A stretch of 64,000 nucleotides of DNA from Centropus unirufus (taxonomy: Eukaryota > Chordata > Aves > Cuculiformes > Centropidae). The stretch covers positions 427,971 through 491,970 of the forward strand of contig VYZI01000325.1 of the NCBI GenBank assembly GCA_013397695.1, read 5' to 3'. The first letter of the stretch is position 1. Each line of letters begins with the position of its first letter. The notes under the pieces were generated by a model. The model had not been told where the DNA came from, did no database searches, and was given only the letters and a program-made list of their open reading frames with translations. Of this stretch, positions 36,491 through 50,415 are shown one piece after another. Both the position numbers and the translations under genes were made by a program.

Positions 36491-39400
36491 TCTCTATGCT
36501 TATTTTCCAAGATACACTACCAGCCAAAATGATAAACGTTATTTCTTATCCTCTTGGAAGTATGACCAATGGCTTTGTCTTTCAACGTCACCTTTCTCTG
36601 TGTTGTCCTCCCATTCACCGAGTGAGGAGGTCTAGTAAGAGCACACTCCTAGACCCATCTTCATTCTCATTGGTCAAGGGGTATTTGCTATGCTTACGCA
36701 ATTGTACAGGAGCGAGCTGGGTCTGAGGCCAATAGAAAAATTACAAGGGAGTTTTAGAACATCTATTCAAAGTTTCATACCTGAATTTGCAAGGCTTCAG
36801 GAACTGGGGGAGTTGTTCTCTACCCCGCCAACCAGCTTTTTGTCTCACTTAGCTGGAAATACAGAAACAGCATAGATACGACCGGAAGCTATGAGAGGAT
36901 TAGCAATAGCTTGCACTCAGGAGCAAACTCGCTTTGCAAGAACAAGCCCTGGCTACAGGAGATAACAGTAAGAGTATTTTTCATTTTAAAATGGCCTTGG
37001 TGGTATGACAAAAACTCTCACTGGTAGACAGTGCTGGTGTGGTATGTACTTTCTGACATTACTAGTGGGAACTGGATGGGCAAAGGGGCCAGACATTTTA
37101 AAGTATTGTCATTAATCTCCCAACTGTAAGCACTCATCTAATATTTAATCTCTCAGCTGGAGTTGCTCTGTAAGGGTGAACTCGCTCCTGGAATTGTTTA
37201 GCTCCATTCAGATTCTGGATGAGCATCAGCATATTGGAAGGAGCATCTGGTTAACATAATAATTCAACAAAAGAGGATTTTCTCCTGTGACAAACTAGGC
37301 TGTGGAACAAGCTAAATAATGCATTCAGAAAAAACAGAGCCAGAGGAAAGTAAGCCAATCAGATGAAAGTCTGAAACTCTTGAAAGTAAATCAAGTCTCA
37401 AAGGTGAGAAGAAACAGTGGCAGAGCTGGAACCTGTGAAGGATTGTCATTATGGTAATTGTGTGGATAAGAGATGGATGGATGGCTGTGTAGTGGAATGA
37501 TCTCTTTCCCGCGAACACTGGGACAAAATCTTTTGTCTACCCTGATGTAAATAGGTACATGAAACCAGGCATCCCAAGAGCCAGAAAAATCATCAGTTCT
37601 TTGCAATGGTTCTGTCTCCCCGTAGAAATGAGTTATATTTCATCAAATATACTTTGGAGATAAAATCCCAGGGGATTTATTATTCTGGTCTCATGAGTTC
37701 CCAGAGAAGATGAAACTACATGGAAGAAAAAATATTCTTGCAACTGTTTTCTAAGACATAACCCAGAGGATCAGCTCTACTAAATGATAAAAGGGTTCAA
37801 ACCCATTACATTCTGTTTTGGGGGCTGTGAAGCAAGCTGCTCCATCGCCATGGGACTGAGAGCATGCAGAATTGAGAAGGGCATTCCCAGGTTCTTCCGG
37901 CTATCTTTATTTTCAATTATTCCATCAACTCTCTGTGCCCTTTTGGTGGTCCTGCTATCAAGAAATGAAATGAAAACAGAAGCTGTTGTGTCTTTTGAGC
38001 CCAACCATTGGTGTCTCTCAATAAATAGTCCCTTCTACCAGTGACAAATATTGTAAAAAAGGAGTTATTGTGAAAGTGCAAGTCAAGGTGAGATCAGACA
38101 CCCTGGTTTGATTGCTGCTCCAACTTTGCAAAGGCTCAGCACTCCATACAATGACAAGACTTGTTTTTAAAGCAGGACAGTAGCTGGGAGGAAGGATTCT
38201 GCAGCTCATCTTCAGGAAACAGAGGAAGGACTGGGCTTATACTGTAGTCCTTGATAAATTATACAGGATACTGGTGTATGCTTGGTTTGTGGACTGCCTT
38301 AGCCTGGACAGGTTGCTTTTTTAAACACATGATTACACAAAGTTTAGCACCCCTGTTCTGCTTTCCTGAATCACTTCCTCAGGAGGAGGAGGAGAAACCC
38401 AGGACAGCTGGCAGCAGGGTCCTGATGGGCAGGGAGTTCTCGCAGCTGCCCTGCACACCGCCATGCAGATGCCCACGGCTGTGCAGCTTCCCAGCACTGA
38501 CGACAGCCCAAGGGCAGGTACTTCTTGTCCTTGCAGCAAAGGCCAGAGAGGGTCCATAGTACACATCACCACCATCCTCAGCCTTCTGGTTTCTTCCCGT
38601 GGTAATGGAGGATGATAATATCTCTTATCATAACACAAGGTGGACACACTTTTGAGATAGGCAGGAAGTTATTGTTCTTTAGGTTGGATAAGAAGCCCAA
38701 ATTACATTTAGGGCCTTGTAGGTAGAATCAGCATGAAGGGACAAGACAGCACTTGCCACAAGGAATTTATGGTATTGATGATGGTTAAAGCCTGGGTGGA
38801 AGAAAGACTGTGCTGTTCCTGACAAGGAGAGGCATGAAGATCTGCTGGGACCCTCGCGCTCAAGGTTTCCTCTCATCAGAGACCTGGCAGGGGAAGGGGG
38901 AGAGGGAGAAGGTTGTGGGACCCTGTGCCCTGTCTGAAGTGGCACACAGCTGGGGACACACCTGGCCTCAGGAATCAGAAGCCTTCCTAGGTCCTGTCTC
39001 CTGCAGAAACAGTCAGAGGATGTGGTAGGTGTCTCAGTTGGCTGGGACCTGACCCAGCTGGTTATGGTCTCTAGGTGGTACCCAGCCCTTGTGTTTCCAG
39101 GGTTTTCCCTTAATAGCTGCAGGGAAAAGCCCTTTACAATTTACCTGTCTCCTTTTGCCAAGACTTAAAAATGCTCAGATCCAGAGTGGCAGTAATGTAG
39201 TATGTCCTTATCCTACCATCAGGGTATCTGAGAGTTTAAGCCCATCATTTGGCACTATTTGTTGTGACAATTTAATAATATACTACGGTAGATTTTTTTA
39301 AATACTTGTCTTAATGTAATGCTGAGCACAACTGAGAGAACCAAGATGTCAACTCAAAGGAAAAGTTCAGAGGCTAAGTACGGCTTTTAAGCCTTAGGAA

Positions 39401-39499
39401 ATGCTGAAATGGAAACAAAGCAGGAATTGTCAAACATATAGGAAATACTTTCTGCTTCAAATTCATTGAAGGCTTTGGAATTACTCCGAAGAGGAGCCA
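36491..39499. other. intergenic DNA, nothing recognised
   Basis: The first 200 bp may still be diverged CR1, because GTGAGGAGGTCTAGTA-like sequence near 36618 loosely fits the expected order. Beyond that I see no gene. Open frames near 38251-38559 on both strands are about 100 codons in a moderately GC-rich patch and resemble nothing known. Confidence 0.4.
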
Positions 39500-40110
39500 G
39501 TCCATTAAATCCTATAAGAGTGGCTGCACTGAGTCAAACCAAAAGCCCATCAAGACAGCATCATGACTTTGACAGGTATCGGTAGCGGCTGCTGAAAAAG
39601 AATACAAGAAATAGGACAAGGAGAGGGGATCTACCTAATCTCTAATAAAATCTGTACATTAGGGACTTAGAGTTATTTTGCATTCCAAAAGTTTATGGCA
39701 GTGAATTTATGACAATGAAGAAATTATGGCAGTGACTCCCTTCACTGAATTATGGGCTGTGTGAAAGATTGTTTCCCTTAGTTTTCTTGAAATGTTCTGC
39801 CTGATCATTTAATTCATTGTCCCCTGCTCCTCCCCTGCGGTGAGCAATTGCTCACTTTCTGACCTATCTGGAAAGCTGCATCATTTCAGATTTCACCTCA
39901 TTCTCTTTTCCAGACTGAAGAATCCCAGCCTGTTTATTATTTCCATAAGTAGGAGCTGATCACCCTTTTTTTTCTCCATCTGTGCCTTTCTTACAGTTCG
40001 ACTGTAAGGGCCTAAAGAATATAACAGTCCTGCCTCATCCTTATAAATTGCCTTGTACATCTGTGTTGCCTTCTTCTGGCCCGGCTGACATTATTGTCAG
40101 GAGTGCAGGA
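39500..40110 (-). mobile_element. ancient CR1-like LINE fragment
   Basis: The plus strand shows a CTGCACTGAGTCAAACCAAAAG start, followed by a GACTTTGACAGG...GGCTGCTGAAAAAG block. This is a terminal block widespread in bird and turtle genomes. At about 39885-39960 comes TTCCAGACTGAAGAATCCCAGCC and then GTTGCCTTCTTCTGGCCCGG. These parallel the antisense ORF2 C-terminal region of CR1-type LINEs. A diverged or inserted section lies between. Family placement is tentative. Confidence 0.5.
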
Positions 40111-43100
40111 TGAAGAATTTCTGTAGGTAAAATTTATGCAAATGGATACAATTTCTGCATAACAGACTGGAAAAAAAAAAAAAAGATAATTTTGCCATCT
40201 CTGCCAATCTACCAGTGATATAATCTATTTCTAGTTACCACAGGCAATGCAGCAGCTTGGTGACATTGCATTGTTCAAGGCTGGACAGGACAGAACTAAT
40301 AGCAGGGGATATCTTAATGAACACTAAGCACCAGGAAAGGAGTAATGTGTTTGGATTTCTTTTGTAGCCTAAGATGCAAAGCAGGTAGGGAAACCCTGGA
40401 CCAATTCCAGCTACACTGCACAGCAGCATCCAGAGCTATCAGCACTAAAGATCCTTTTTATTTTCTACGCCATGCCTCAGTAGTCAGGAGAACTTGTGCG
40501 GTGGGCTGGAAGCCAAAAGGCCTAACCATTTGACTTTCTGAAGCTCATGTTTACTGTCCCTTGTATCACAAAGCCGCTGCCTGGAGAGCAGCTGGCCGGA
40601 GGTGTCTGGAACTATCCCAGCTATGGTTTCATAAGAAACTCTTTCTATATCTCTGCTTTCCCACAAAGGCTCGTATTTTATGATTGCTGGTGGGCAGGAG
40701 GTTGAGGAAATGCATAGCTGATCTGAAAAACATAAAAAGGCAAGAGGCAAGGTTTAAAAAATTATACCAGTCATGGCTAGGCCTGTGGAATATATAATAC
40801 ACATAGTCATTTTGCAAGAAGGAACAACAAACAAATTGACTGCCCCCTCCACCAGCTGGTTTCCTGTCTGTGGTGTAATGGGTGGGAGTCTGGGTGGTAA
40901 ATTTACACCAAAAATAAAAAAAAGGATTATAAATTAATTGTCCTCATGCTTCTTCCCTCTCTTCCACATCCTCTCAAATTAACAGCTGGATTGTACCAGA
41001 ACAATTTTAACTACACACGTATCTTTTTAAAACCTCAAACTTCACTTTCTTGTGCCTGAGAACTAAGGTTTTCTGAAACAGAACCCCCTTTTGAATCAAA
41101 AATTGGATGAAATGCAGTACTGTCAGCTTTGACACCCTGCTAACTGTGAACTCTACCTCTCTTCTGGTGGCCTTTTCCAGTTCAAGTTGAAGAGCTCAGG
41201 AGTGGAACTAAATGAGCCAACACCTTGCTGATTCTCAGTCCCCATAGAAAAATGTGGGATTTTGATCTCTCATGCTCTCAGCATGGCAGACAAACACTCT
41301 CTCAAAAACAAATTGAAAAACAATGATGAGTCAGTAGTCACTCATCCCTGCCAACCTTAGCCACATGCATGCTGCTGTCTCTGTGATACCTCCTTTGCCC
41401 TGAGGTCATGAGTTGTGGAACCTCCTGGAGGGCTACAGGTGTGCTGTGCAGCCCTTTCACCTCTCCAGGTGGTAGCCACCACTCTTTGGGCTCTATAACC
41501 CACCTACACAGATGGATTTGTCTGGGAATTAATGCCATGGCTGCCCCTTCTGTCCACACATTTCAGTAACAATGCCCAGGGGTTACTAGTGCTCAGATAT
41601 ATCTTGAGGCTGACCTGAAGGAAAGGAGATTAAAAAGGTGATATCAAAAGGCATGTTGGGAATGAAAGACCACTTCCTGTTCCTCTGACACTTTTCCGTT
41701 GCTCACAGCCTATGGCAGCAAAAAGAAAACCATTGCTTAGGTTCTGAGTCCCAAGTGTACAAAGGCCAGTTCATCCCAATATTTTTGTTGAGGATGCCTC
41801 ACCTTGTCATGATTTCAAAACAAAAAAAAATCTCTAACTGCTTGAGAGCCATGCATCACCTAATACATTCCTTAGAGAGTCAACAGGAATGAAAAAGGTT
41901 AGTAGAGGTCCCATTTGCTTTTTACATTGGGTTTGGTGCAGGTAGGACACAGAGATGTTGGATTTTCTGGCTCACATTCTTCACCCCAAGAACTGCAGAA
42001 GACTGTAAACTCTGTGCCATCACATTGTGGAAGTATTTATATGGAGCAGATTCAGCTTGGGAAGAGGGTCTGAGCTGCTTGTGAGCCACCCTCACCTCCT
42101 GACCATCTTCTAGCAGAGGAGAAATGGGCTTTAGCATGAACAAGATCAATGTGCCTTTTAACTGGAAGGATTTCCTCAAAACTTCCCAAATATAATGAAA
42201 CAGGTCTAATGAGGAAAAGACAAATTTTCAGAAGAAAACCTGGGGCTAGCTCAGCTACCTGAAGTCATCGCAATGGTGAGACAATTGCCAATAGTGTTGC
42301 TCCTCACAGACAGAGGCAACAGTGATTATTCCAGTGGCTACGGGGGTAGCCTGCAAATATGATTCATGACAGATTCGTTTATCTACTGGGGACTTCTTTT
42401 GAGTAGCAAAAACGTTTGTTCTAGTTGATAGATTTACTGGTCATAAGTATAAAAAGAAACCAAGTGCACTATTTTTATTCCTGTCTGAGTACTTGGACTT
42501 TTCACATTTTCCACAGGAAGATGCTGCTTTACAACCCGCTCTCCTCCTGGGGACAGAATGAGTGCAATTGCTTTTAATCGAGTAAACTGTTGTCAGCACT
42601 CAGTCCAGAATTCTCCAACTGCCCTGGCAAGTGGCCAGACAAACAAGATTGCTCCATTTCGAGCCTCAAGTGCCACTGAAGTGTGACATATGAGCAAGAA
42701 TAGCCTTGGATGGAAAATATACCTCGGCCAGCAAGATGGGCAGCAGAAGTCTCTTGATCTGTCTTCTCATTTTTATAGCCTGAGTGGATCTCTGTTTCTG
42801 ATAGCATAGACTCATCTTAGCAGTGAAATTGGTTTCTGAGCAACCTCCCTAATTGCATCACATAAGGCCCTCTGCTCCTTTTCACTGATAATCACCCAAC
42901 ACCTGGTGGCTAACACCCAGATGCAGCTTTTGCTTCTGTGGGAAGCACCGTTAGAGAAGTATTAATGTCTTTTGGCTTTCTGTAAATATAATGAGGAGTT
43001 TTATTTTTCTTTGTATAAAGTTGAGCACGGACATCTGCTTTTATTTTGTATTTCATTCCAGCCCACCCATCTGTTCTCCGTCTCTGAGGTGGAAATAAAG

Positions 43101-44313
43101 AAGGTAAGTTGTCATCCAATTAGCCAATGCTTTACAGACTAGCACTAGCTTATCTCCAGTTTCAGGATTCTTTTTCCCGTACACAGCTTTCATATTGGTT
43201 TGATGCTATTTTATGCTATGATGCATTATATTACATTATCTTAATCTATTCTGTTATGTTCCATTCTAATTTTCTCACCTTGCCTGAATGTCAGGTCAGA
43301 AAACATGTATTTCAGACACTCTAAATCAGATATGCCATAAACATTTTCACAATGGCAGAAAGCCTCCTCTTCTCTCCCACCTCCTGACTAAGACCTCATC
43401 TGGAGCGCTCAGTGCCACCGTGGGGACACAGACAGAGTCCCTTCCAGTTGGTGTGCTACTGATTGAGTGGTACTTACAGGATCTACACCACCCCTTGCCA
43501 GCTGTTCTGTGGATTGGCCACACAGAAATCGCCATGCCAAAACAGGCTGCTGGTCCATCTAGTGGCTAATATAAGATTTTTTTAGAGAAAGACACAAAAG
43601 GCTTATAATGAATCCAATTAGTCAATATTATACCGGTGGGGGATATTTCTCCCCGACCTCAGCTGGTTATGAGATTATTTACCCTGAAGCATGCGGATTT
43701 ATAACCCTTGCCAAGTCAGTGTATCTGGAGTGGCTGCAGATTCTCTATTTATTCATATTTATGTTTAGAAACAAATTCAAGTCATATACAAGGCGTGCAA
43801 CTCCTCCAGTCTCAGTAGTGTCAAACTTGCAGTGAATCAGGTAAATCTATTGATTAAAGACATGTCTTTGAACATGGAAAACTAATGTGAAGCTTTGATA
43901 CTTTTTTTCTCCACCCTAGTAAATGGATCTGTTCCTACAGGAAAGCAGTGCTTACACTGCAATATGCGTAAGCAGGTTTTTTCAACGTGGGCCCAGCAAT
44001 TTATTAAAATTCAACCAAACCAAACAGCTGGCATTTACTGAGGCAGACTTTACACAGGAATGAGATCAGTCTTAGGAAAGTAAACCTCAAGTGTCTACTG
44101 TAATATTGATATGTATCTCAGACTTCAGTGGTTTTTAATGCATTTTTAATGAAGAAATGGTTTTTAGAAACACTGTGTGGCCCTTCTAAATATTACTGTG
44201 GTATTTTCTGCTGAATTCACCTGGCTCTAAAAAAGAATGTTATACCAATGAAGGTATCCCAAATCCCAATATTTATTGTCAGCGTAACTTCCATTTGTGA
44301 GAAACAAGAGGAT

Positions 44314-44337
44314 ATGTGAGTGTGTGTGTTTGTGTGT
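44314..44337 (+). repeat. short (TG)n microsatellite
   Basis: This is an imperfect TG dinucleotide tract with T interruptions. Confidence 0.7.
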
Positions 44338-47300
44338 TTATGAGCCTGGCATCAACCAATTTACATGAGAGGTTGCTGAATGCTGTACATGGGGACCAGT
44401 TTCTCTGATGAATTTAACCAGTCCTCTTCTAGTGTTTAGGGTGACTCACCGGCTGGTGTGTGAGAACATAATTAATCCTGCAGATTTCTCCTCATTTTTG
44501 CTGTGATTATTGATTGGAGTTTTCACTTCTTTAGAAATCAAGTCCTGTACTGATCGCCTAAACCACATGGTTTTCTTTCTACGCTCTGATGTGGATTCCC
44601 CACATCATCTGTGGGCTTTCAGGAAAAGCACATGTACAACGCATGCTGCTATTTTGAGAGAATATCCATCTGTAAAAGAAGTGCATAGGATGTTTTTTGC
44701 ATTACTGACACGTTCATATTTTAAAAGGTAGAGGGGCAACAGGAGAGTTGCTATATGAATCAGAAGATGAAGTGTTTGTTATAGAAAATACCTCTCATGC
44801 AATTTATAGTGACACATTTGTTAATATCTGGTGAACACCTGCATATACAATTTTGAAGAATAACATTTAATTCCAGTTTCTCCAAAAGAAACATCACAGA
44901 GCCATGCCACTATCCCATGTTGTGGAACATTTGATAATAAAGCAAGAGTCTCTTGCTTGGAAGAGTTCCTAAGTCTTTCCCAATTCATCATTTGTCCTTC
45001 TTTAATGTCTCCGAGTTAATTTCCCAATATGTCATTGTGTTGCAATGCTTTTCTGCAGCTGTGCGCCCTGCCTTCTCACAGGGTTTAAGTGATACATGTC
45101 TCCCAAGGTCCCTTGAAGGTCTTCAGGTCGTCATGTACACTTGTTCCAAGGAGATATGCTGGGTGGGTGTTTGCACCACCTACCATTAACACATAGGAGT
45201 ACAGAACTCCAGGTCCCTTCCAGCTGGAAAAGGAGGGGAGGCTATTCCGGAGACCAGCCCAGGGGCTAGAACTGTTCATGGGTGCGTAAGATGACACGTC
45301 CTGATTAGATCCACTCGCCAGGGCTGGTTCAGAGACCATCAATACCACCTGGTTTGTGTTGCCTCATTGTGGAAAGCTGGGCAACAGAAAAGCTCAGTTT
45401 GGCAAGCATCTGGACTAGGACATGCCTGGAGTGTGCTTCCAGATGAGGAACTTGGAAATGTGCCCAGGAATGGTAATGCAGACACAACTGTAGTGTATCT
45501 AAGTTGAGCTCCTCTTCTGAACTACCATCTGGAGGAAAGTTCCTCCTGTGCTGAAAATTAAGCCTAAAAGCTGGAGACAAGCAATAACAATGCACTGCAA
45601 CCTCACCATTAGAAGAAATAGAGCATTTTGACTTGCTGGAGTTTTGGACACACTTTCCATTTGTATCATGCTGGGATAACAATCAACACCTGGTATGCCC
45701 TTGCAGCCTATGACTCAGCTGTACTGAATCCTCCTACTCCAAAAACTGGATAAACAATCAAAATGTGGACTGAAAAATTAAAGATGATGCAAGATGGTGC
45801 CTATCTCCTTCTCACAATTATTCATCTTTTTATGGGTTTGAATATTTTAAACTTTTTTGGCACATATTAACCTGAAATATTTGTTTCAGGTCCAGCAGTT
45901 AATGAGAACTCATCAAATGCAGTGTTGTATTGACACTTAGATGCATGCTCTCTCTATTAGTAGTTCTTCTCTGTTCGTTTCATGAACATAAAAGTTGAGG
46001 AGTTGAGCCTTGGTTCCTGATTTATGTACTGCCTGTTCCTAGTACAAGGATTTCTGTAGAGGACAAACTGCAGCAAATTAATCCTGAGCAGAGTGCCAGT
46101 GAAGCTACTGGAGTGACCCCAGACATGAATTTATTGCCTCATATCTACTTTGACTTTTTGCCTATTTACAAAAGATTTGGCTGAAAAAGCCCTTGGCTTG
46201 AGTATGTCTAAAGTTCAGTTTATTTTTACTGACTTGAGTCCTGCAGGACTCCTAAGGATTGCAGGCACCAGACAGCTGTGTTTAGCCTTGTCTCTTACAG
46301 TAACGTCAAGGAAACCTATCATAACTGGCAAGCCTTCTGAAAACATGAGCTCTTATGGATTACAAAAGGCGAAAACATTCAGATTAAAATAAACTGTTAC
46401 CAGACAAAAAGACACCCACCCTTTTCCCCTATAACTTCTTAAATAACAGGGAATTTTCTTTGATCAGACTTTAAGGTGAGAGCAGATCTCCTGGAAGTTA
46501 TCTTCAAGCTAACAAAATAGTGATAAGCTAAGGAGGAAATGGAGCCAAGACACAGCGTGTTTGTTAAAAGATGAAAATCTGGCCATTGTGACAATCCCTT
46601 CCAAGATCTCCCAGAGAGGACTTTACTTAAAGAGCGTAGCTGAGCCCTGAACAGGATTTCCATTCTCGCTGTTGGTCTGTTTGTGTGGCTTTGAGATTGC
46701 ACCAAAATATTCTGTGAAGGAGACACAGGAAAACATGAAAATTCAACCACCTCTGGCTGGCTTTCTCCTTACTAGAACAGAGTTAAAGTATAAAGTGCAA
46801 ATGAATGTCTGTCCTCCCCCCGAAAAAAAACCCTCAAAATAAAGCCAACCAAACAAAAAGACCCTGCCCAACAAATAAACACCCAAGCCCTTCCATTGCT
46901 ATTAGTCTCCATCAAGGAGCCGAGCCACTGGAAGATTGCAAGGTCCAAACTTCTTGAGATATGAGAATAATGAGCTTCCTGAGGGAATGCCTAATGCTGT
47001 GGGAAAAAAAAGGCTCTGAAAAAAACCCCAAAGTTGTGGAGAAGTTGGCCCACTTTGCCAATGTTACACTAGTGTGAATCATTTTACCAGGTCAGGCTGG
47101 ACAACCTGCTTGGCTGGAGCCAGGCTGCTCTAAACCCCGTTCCACCAGCCAGTTGACAGAGGGTTTGTGTTAAGCAGCTAGAAGAGCCCCATGACAAGAA
47201 GTCTTTAATTTTCATGGAGCAGTTCCAGGTTGAAAATGGAGTGAGATGGGAATTTGCAGTGAAAGAGTGTGCCCCATATCCCTGCAGCCAGCAGGAGAGA

Positions 47301-48812
47301 TGGAAATTCCGTCACTGGAGGAGCAGCCACATCCTCGTGAAAGGGGGAGAAACCTCAGACAGTCAGTCACCTCATCCTTAAAAAAGTTCCTAGGAGAGGT
47401 GGGATGAATCACCCTTGTGGAATCCCACCCTCTTTCCACTGACTGTTAGGGGAGCACAAGTGATGTGTTTGACTGTTTTCTCTGCTATTATGCCACTAAA
47501 ATTTTAGTTTGGTGGAAAACCTCAAGGAAAATGGCGTATTGCCCCTGCAGGTACCAGGGCAAGAACACAATGCAGATGAGCAGAGGATCACACAGTGTTA
47601 TTGGTCAGGGCCCCTCCATCTATCTATATTTAGAGTGAAGAAGCCAAACAGAGCAAACAGGATTTGCGCATGCTGTTATCTTGTTTGTCTGGATTTTGAG
47701 TAGCAGCAGATTGCTTGACAGGACATTCAGAGGAAGGTGAAAACAAACAGCCTTCCATCTGGAGTTTTTCTGATAGTAAAGATTTTTTAACCTGAGAACC
47801 CAGCATAACCTAAAGTTACATGGAGAAAAGGTCAGAAGTGGTCATGGCTGTGAAAGAAGTCGGACGCTCATGAGCTGCCCATCATCAAAGACTCCTGCTT
47901 ATCGCATGATTTCCACTGTGCAGCTTTGTCCTAGCTGCATGAGATACAATGCTTAGATACGAACTAAAAAATGTAGACAGTAAAAGGAACTATTCAAACT
48001 TGTGGTGGATACACTAAAAATAACTCGGGTCTTACATGGTATATTCAGGATAAGGGAGAGAATAAATGCCTCAGAATATTTTGGTTTCATAAGCCCCTGA
48101 CCAGTGGCTAACAGTACTGTGCTGAAACCATCTAAGAGAAAGAGACATTCCTGCAGGTAATTTGCTGTGTGTCCTGAGCCCCAAGATCTTTTTGGATGCT
48201 CTCAGTGTTCAGGAGATGACCTAGTGCATTCAGAGCTGGCTGTTTGTTTGATCTGATGCCTATCTGTAATAGTGAATTACTATGCTGACTAATCATCATG
48301 TCCAGTCTTGCTTAAAAGGTGCTTTTTTCAAATTCCGTACAGTGTCTTGCAGTTCTTGGATCTTGGGATAAGATGAAGAAGGACATTTTAATGATGCCAT
48401 TTATGTACTCACTGAATGTTACATCAATTTTTGGCTTTGCTTCCCCTGACTTGGCAGCACAACTGTTTTACTTCTCTCCTAGTTTGTTTCAAGCCCTCAC
48501 CGAGCACTGAGCTTGTGCTCTCAAGGAAGGCAGGAGGGAAGTCAATGAGAGTTGTCATAGTCCTTGGTTTGATGCACCATAGCTTCATCACTGCTTCAGA
48601 GCAAGGAGTCAGAATGAAAAGGCGGCACAGCAATGTGCACACTAAGGGAAGGAGTGAAATGGGGCTCCTTGTCCATCCAACCACCTCAGCTAAGTCAGGA
48701 ACCCCAGGCAGCCCTTCCTTCTCAATTTGACGACCTGCACCAACATCTTGCAGTTCTTCTGGCAGTTTTCCAGGAGTAGGTGCCTCTTCACATTGCTACT
48801 TCATTGCCTGCT

Positions 48813-48878
48813 CCTATCCCATCCCATTCAATCTCATCACAACCCACTCAAGTTCATCAGATCCCATCCCATCCCAGA
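48813..48878. repeat. degenerate (ATCCC)n simple repeat
   Basis: ATCCC, ATCCCATTCA, ATCTCATCAC and ATCCCATCCCATCCCAG follow one another. This is an imperfect pentanucleotide tract. Confidence 0.65.
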
Positions 48879-49204
48879 TGGCTGGCCCCAGGCATCTCAA
48901 AGGGCAGGCTGCGGGAGAATACTCTGCCTCCATCCAGGTGCAAAGCAGATACTGTCCCCTCACTTTTCCTAGCCAGTCATCACGCCCACAACCAACTGCC
49001 ACTAAACAAAGTATTATAAAGCCAGTGGATTTGCATACATCTGTGCTGAGGTATGCGTGACTGAGTTTCACTTTGAATTTCGGGCATATGTGGAGCCAGA
49101 CAGCAACGGATATCAGCAAATGTGTGGAATTGACATGTTTATTCACTTTTGCGTGCCAGGTTGATCATTTGGCCGTTGAATAACTAACTGACTACTCATA
49201 TATA

Positions 49205-49965
49205 GGCGAAGTGCAAGGTCCTCCACCTGAGTTGGAGCAGCCCTCAGTATTAGTACAGGTTGGGGGGTGAAGAGATTGAGAGCAGCCCTGCGGAGAAGGG
49301 CTTGGAGGTGCTGATTGATGAGAAGTTCAACATAAGCCAGCAATGTGTGCTCGCAGCCCAAAAAGCCAACCTTATCCTTCACTGCACGGAAAGAAGCGTG
49401 GCCAGCAGGTTAAGGGAGGTGATTCAGCCCTTCTGCTCTGTTCTGGTGAGGCCACACCTGGAGCACTGTGTTGAGCTCTAGAGTCCTCAGCACATGAAAG
49501 ACACAGACCTGTTGGACAGGGTCCAGAGGAGTGACACAAAAGAGATTAAAGGCCTGGAACACCTCCCCAGTGAAGAGGGGCTGAGTTGGGATTAGTCATC
49601 CAAGAGAAGAGAAGGCTCCATGGCGAACATATTGTAGTCTTTCAATACTTAAAGGGAGTTTAGAGGGAAAGCAGGGAATTTGTTTTTAACAGGGTCTGTA
49701 TCAATAGGAAAGAGTTAATGGTTTTAAACCAAAAGAAGTTTAGACTAGATATTAGGAAAAAATTTTTCATCCTGAGGTTGGTGAAGTACAGGAGCAGGTT
49801 ACACAGAGAGGTAGTAGATGCCCCATCTCTGGAAACATTCAAGGTCCAGTTGGATGGAGCTCTGAGCAATCTGATTTAGCTGAAGGTATCTGCAGAGGGG
49901 ATGGACTAGATGACCTGTAAATGTTTCTTCCAACCCAAGTGGTTCTGTGGTTCTATGTTTGTATG
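49205..49965 (+). mobile_element. CR1 LINE 3' fragment
   Basis: The plus-strand order matches the CR1 ORF2 C-terminal part and 3' UTR. A frame at 49260-49481 carries EIESSPAEKGLEVLIDE and LAAQKAN...SVASRLREVI...LVRPHLEHCVE, but it ends in a stop at 49481. Later blocks include TTTAGACTAGATATTAGG and ATGGACTAGATGACCTG. It ends with the CR1-type tail GTTCTGTGGTTCTATG near 49943-49960. The element starts after the RT active-site box, so it is 5'-truncated and inactive. Confidence 0.9.
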
Positions 49966-50224
49966 TTAATAGACATTCAGAAGGACTAATCTTATTATCA
50001 AGACTTCGCTGCTTTTTTAGTTTAGTCTATAGAAAAAATGACCAAGGCAGTGCTGAGGGTGTTGGTGATGGGGATATAGTACCACTTTTCAAATAGAATA
50101 AATATTGCTGGCTAGGACCAAGGCATACTTTCCATGTCCCTGGAGGATAAGCCAAAAGGGAAGGGGCTTCAATCAAGAAAATAGATATTTTGCTCAGGTA
50201 CCAAGGAAAGCTTTCTCGCACTAA

Positions 50225-50415
50225 ATCTGACGGTGCAGCCATAGAATAAGTTGTCTAGGGAAATTCTGTAGCCTCCACCATGGTGCCAGGGCAGGAGATG
50301 GCAGAGGTCCAGCATCGATTAGGTCAGTATCTGACACTGTTGATGAACCGTGGAACAGGCAGATGGACCAGGTGATCTCTCAAGCTCTCATCTAGCCCTG
50401 TTTTCTCTGACTCAT
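50225..50415 (+). mobile_element. short CR1-like 3' fragment
   Basis: AGAATAAGTTGTCTAGGGAA, GTAGCCTCCACCATGG and GATGGACCAGGTGATCTC...CTAGCCCTGTTTTCTCTGACT follow the order of a CR1 3' terminal region. The copy is short and diverged. It may be a second insertion or a relic of another subfamily next to the larger copy upstream. Confidence 0.55.

Larger units (their letters stand above)
40111..49204. other. gene-free intergenic DNA
   Basis: About 9 kb without a recognised gene. The A14 run at 40171-40184 and two low-complexity tracts within the span are minor. The segment 43600-43850 (with TACCGGTGGGGGATATTTCTC and ATGCGGATTTATAACCC blocks) looks single-copy and could be a conserved non-coding element. 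The longest open frame is 117 codons (minus, 45329-45682), without family resemblance. Confidence 0.45.

Noticed and set aside
37793..37804. GGGTTCAAACCC resembling a tRNA B box
   Set aside because: No A box at the right distance and no cloverleaf around it. It is a 12-base palindrome-like chance match.
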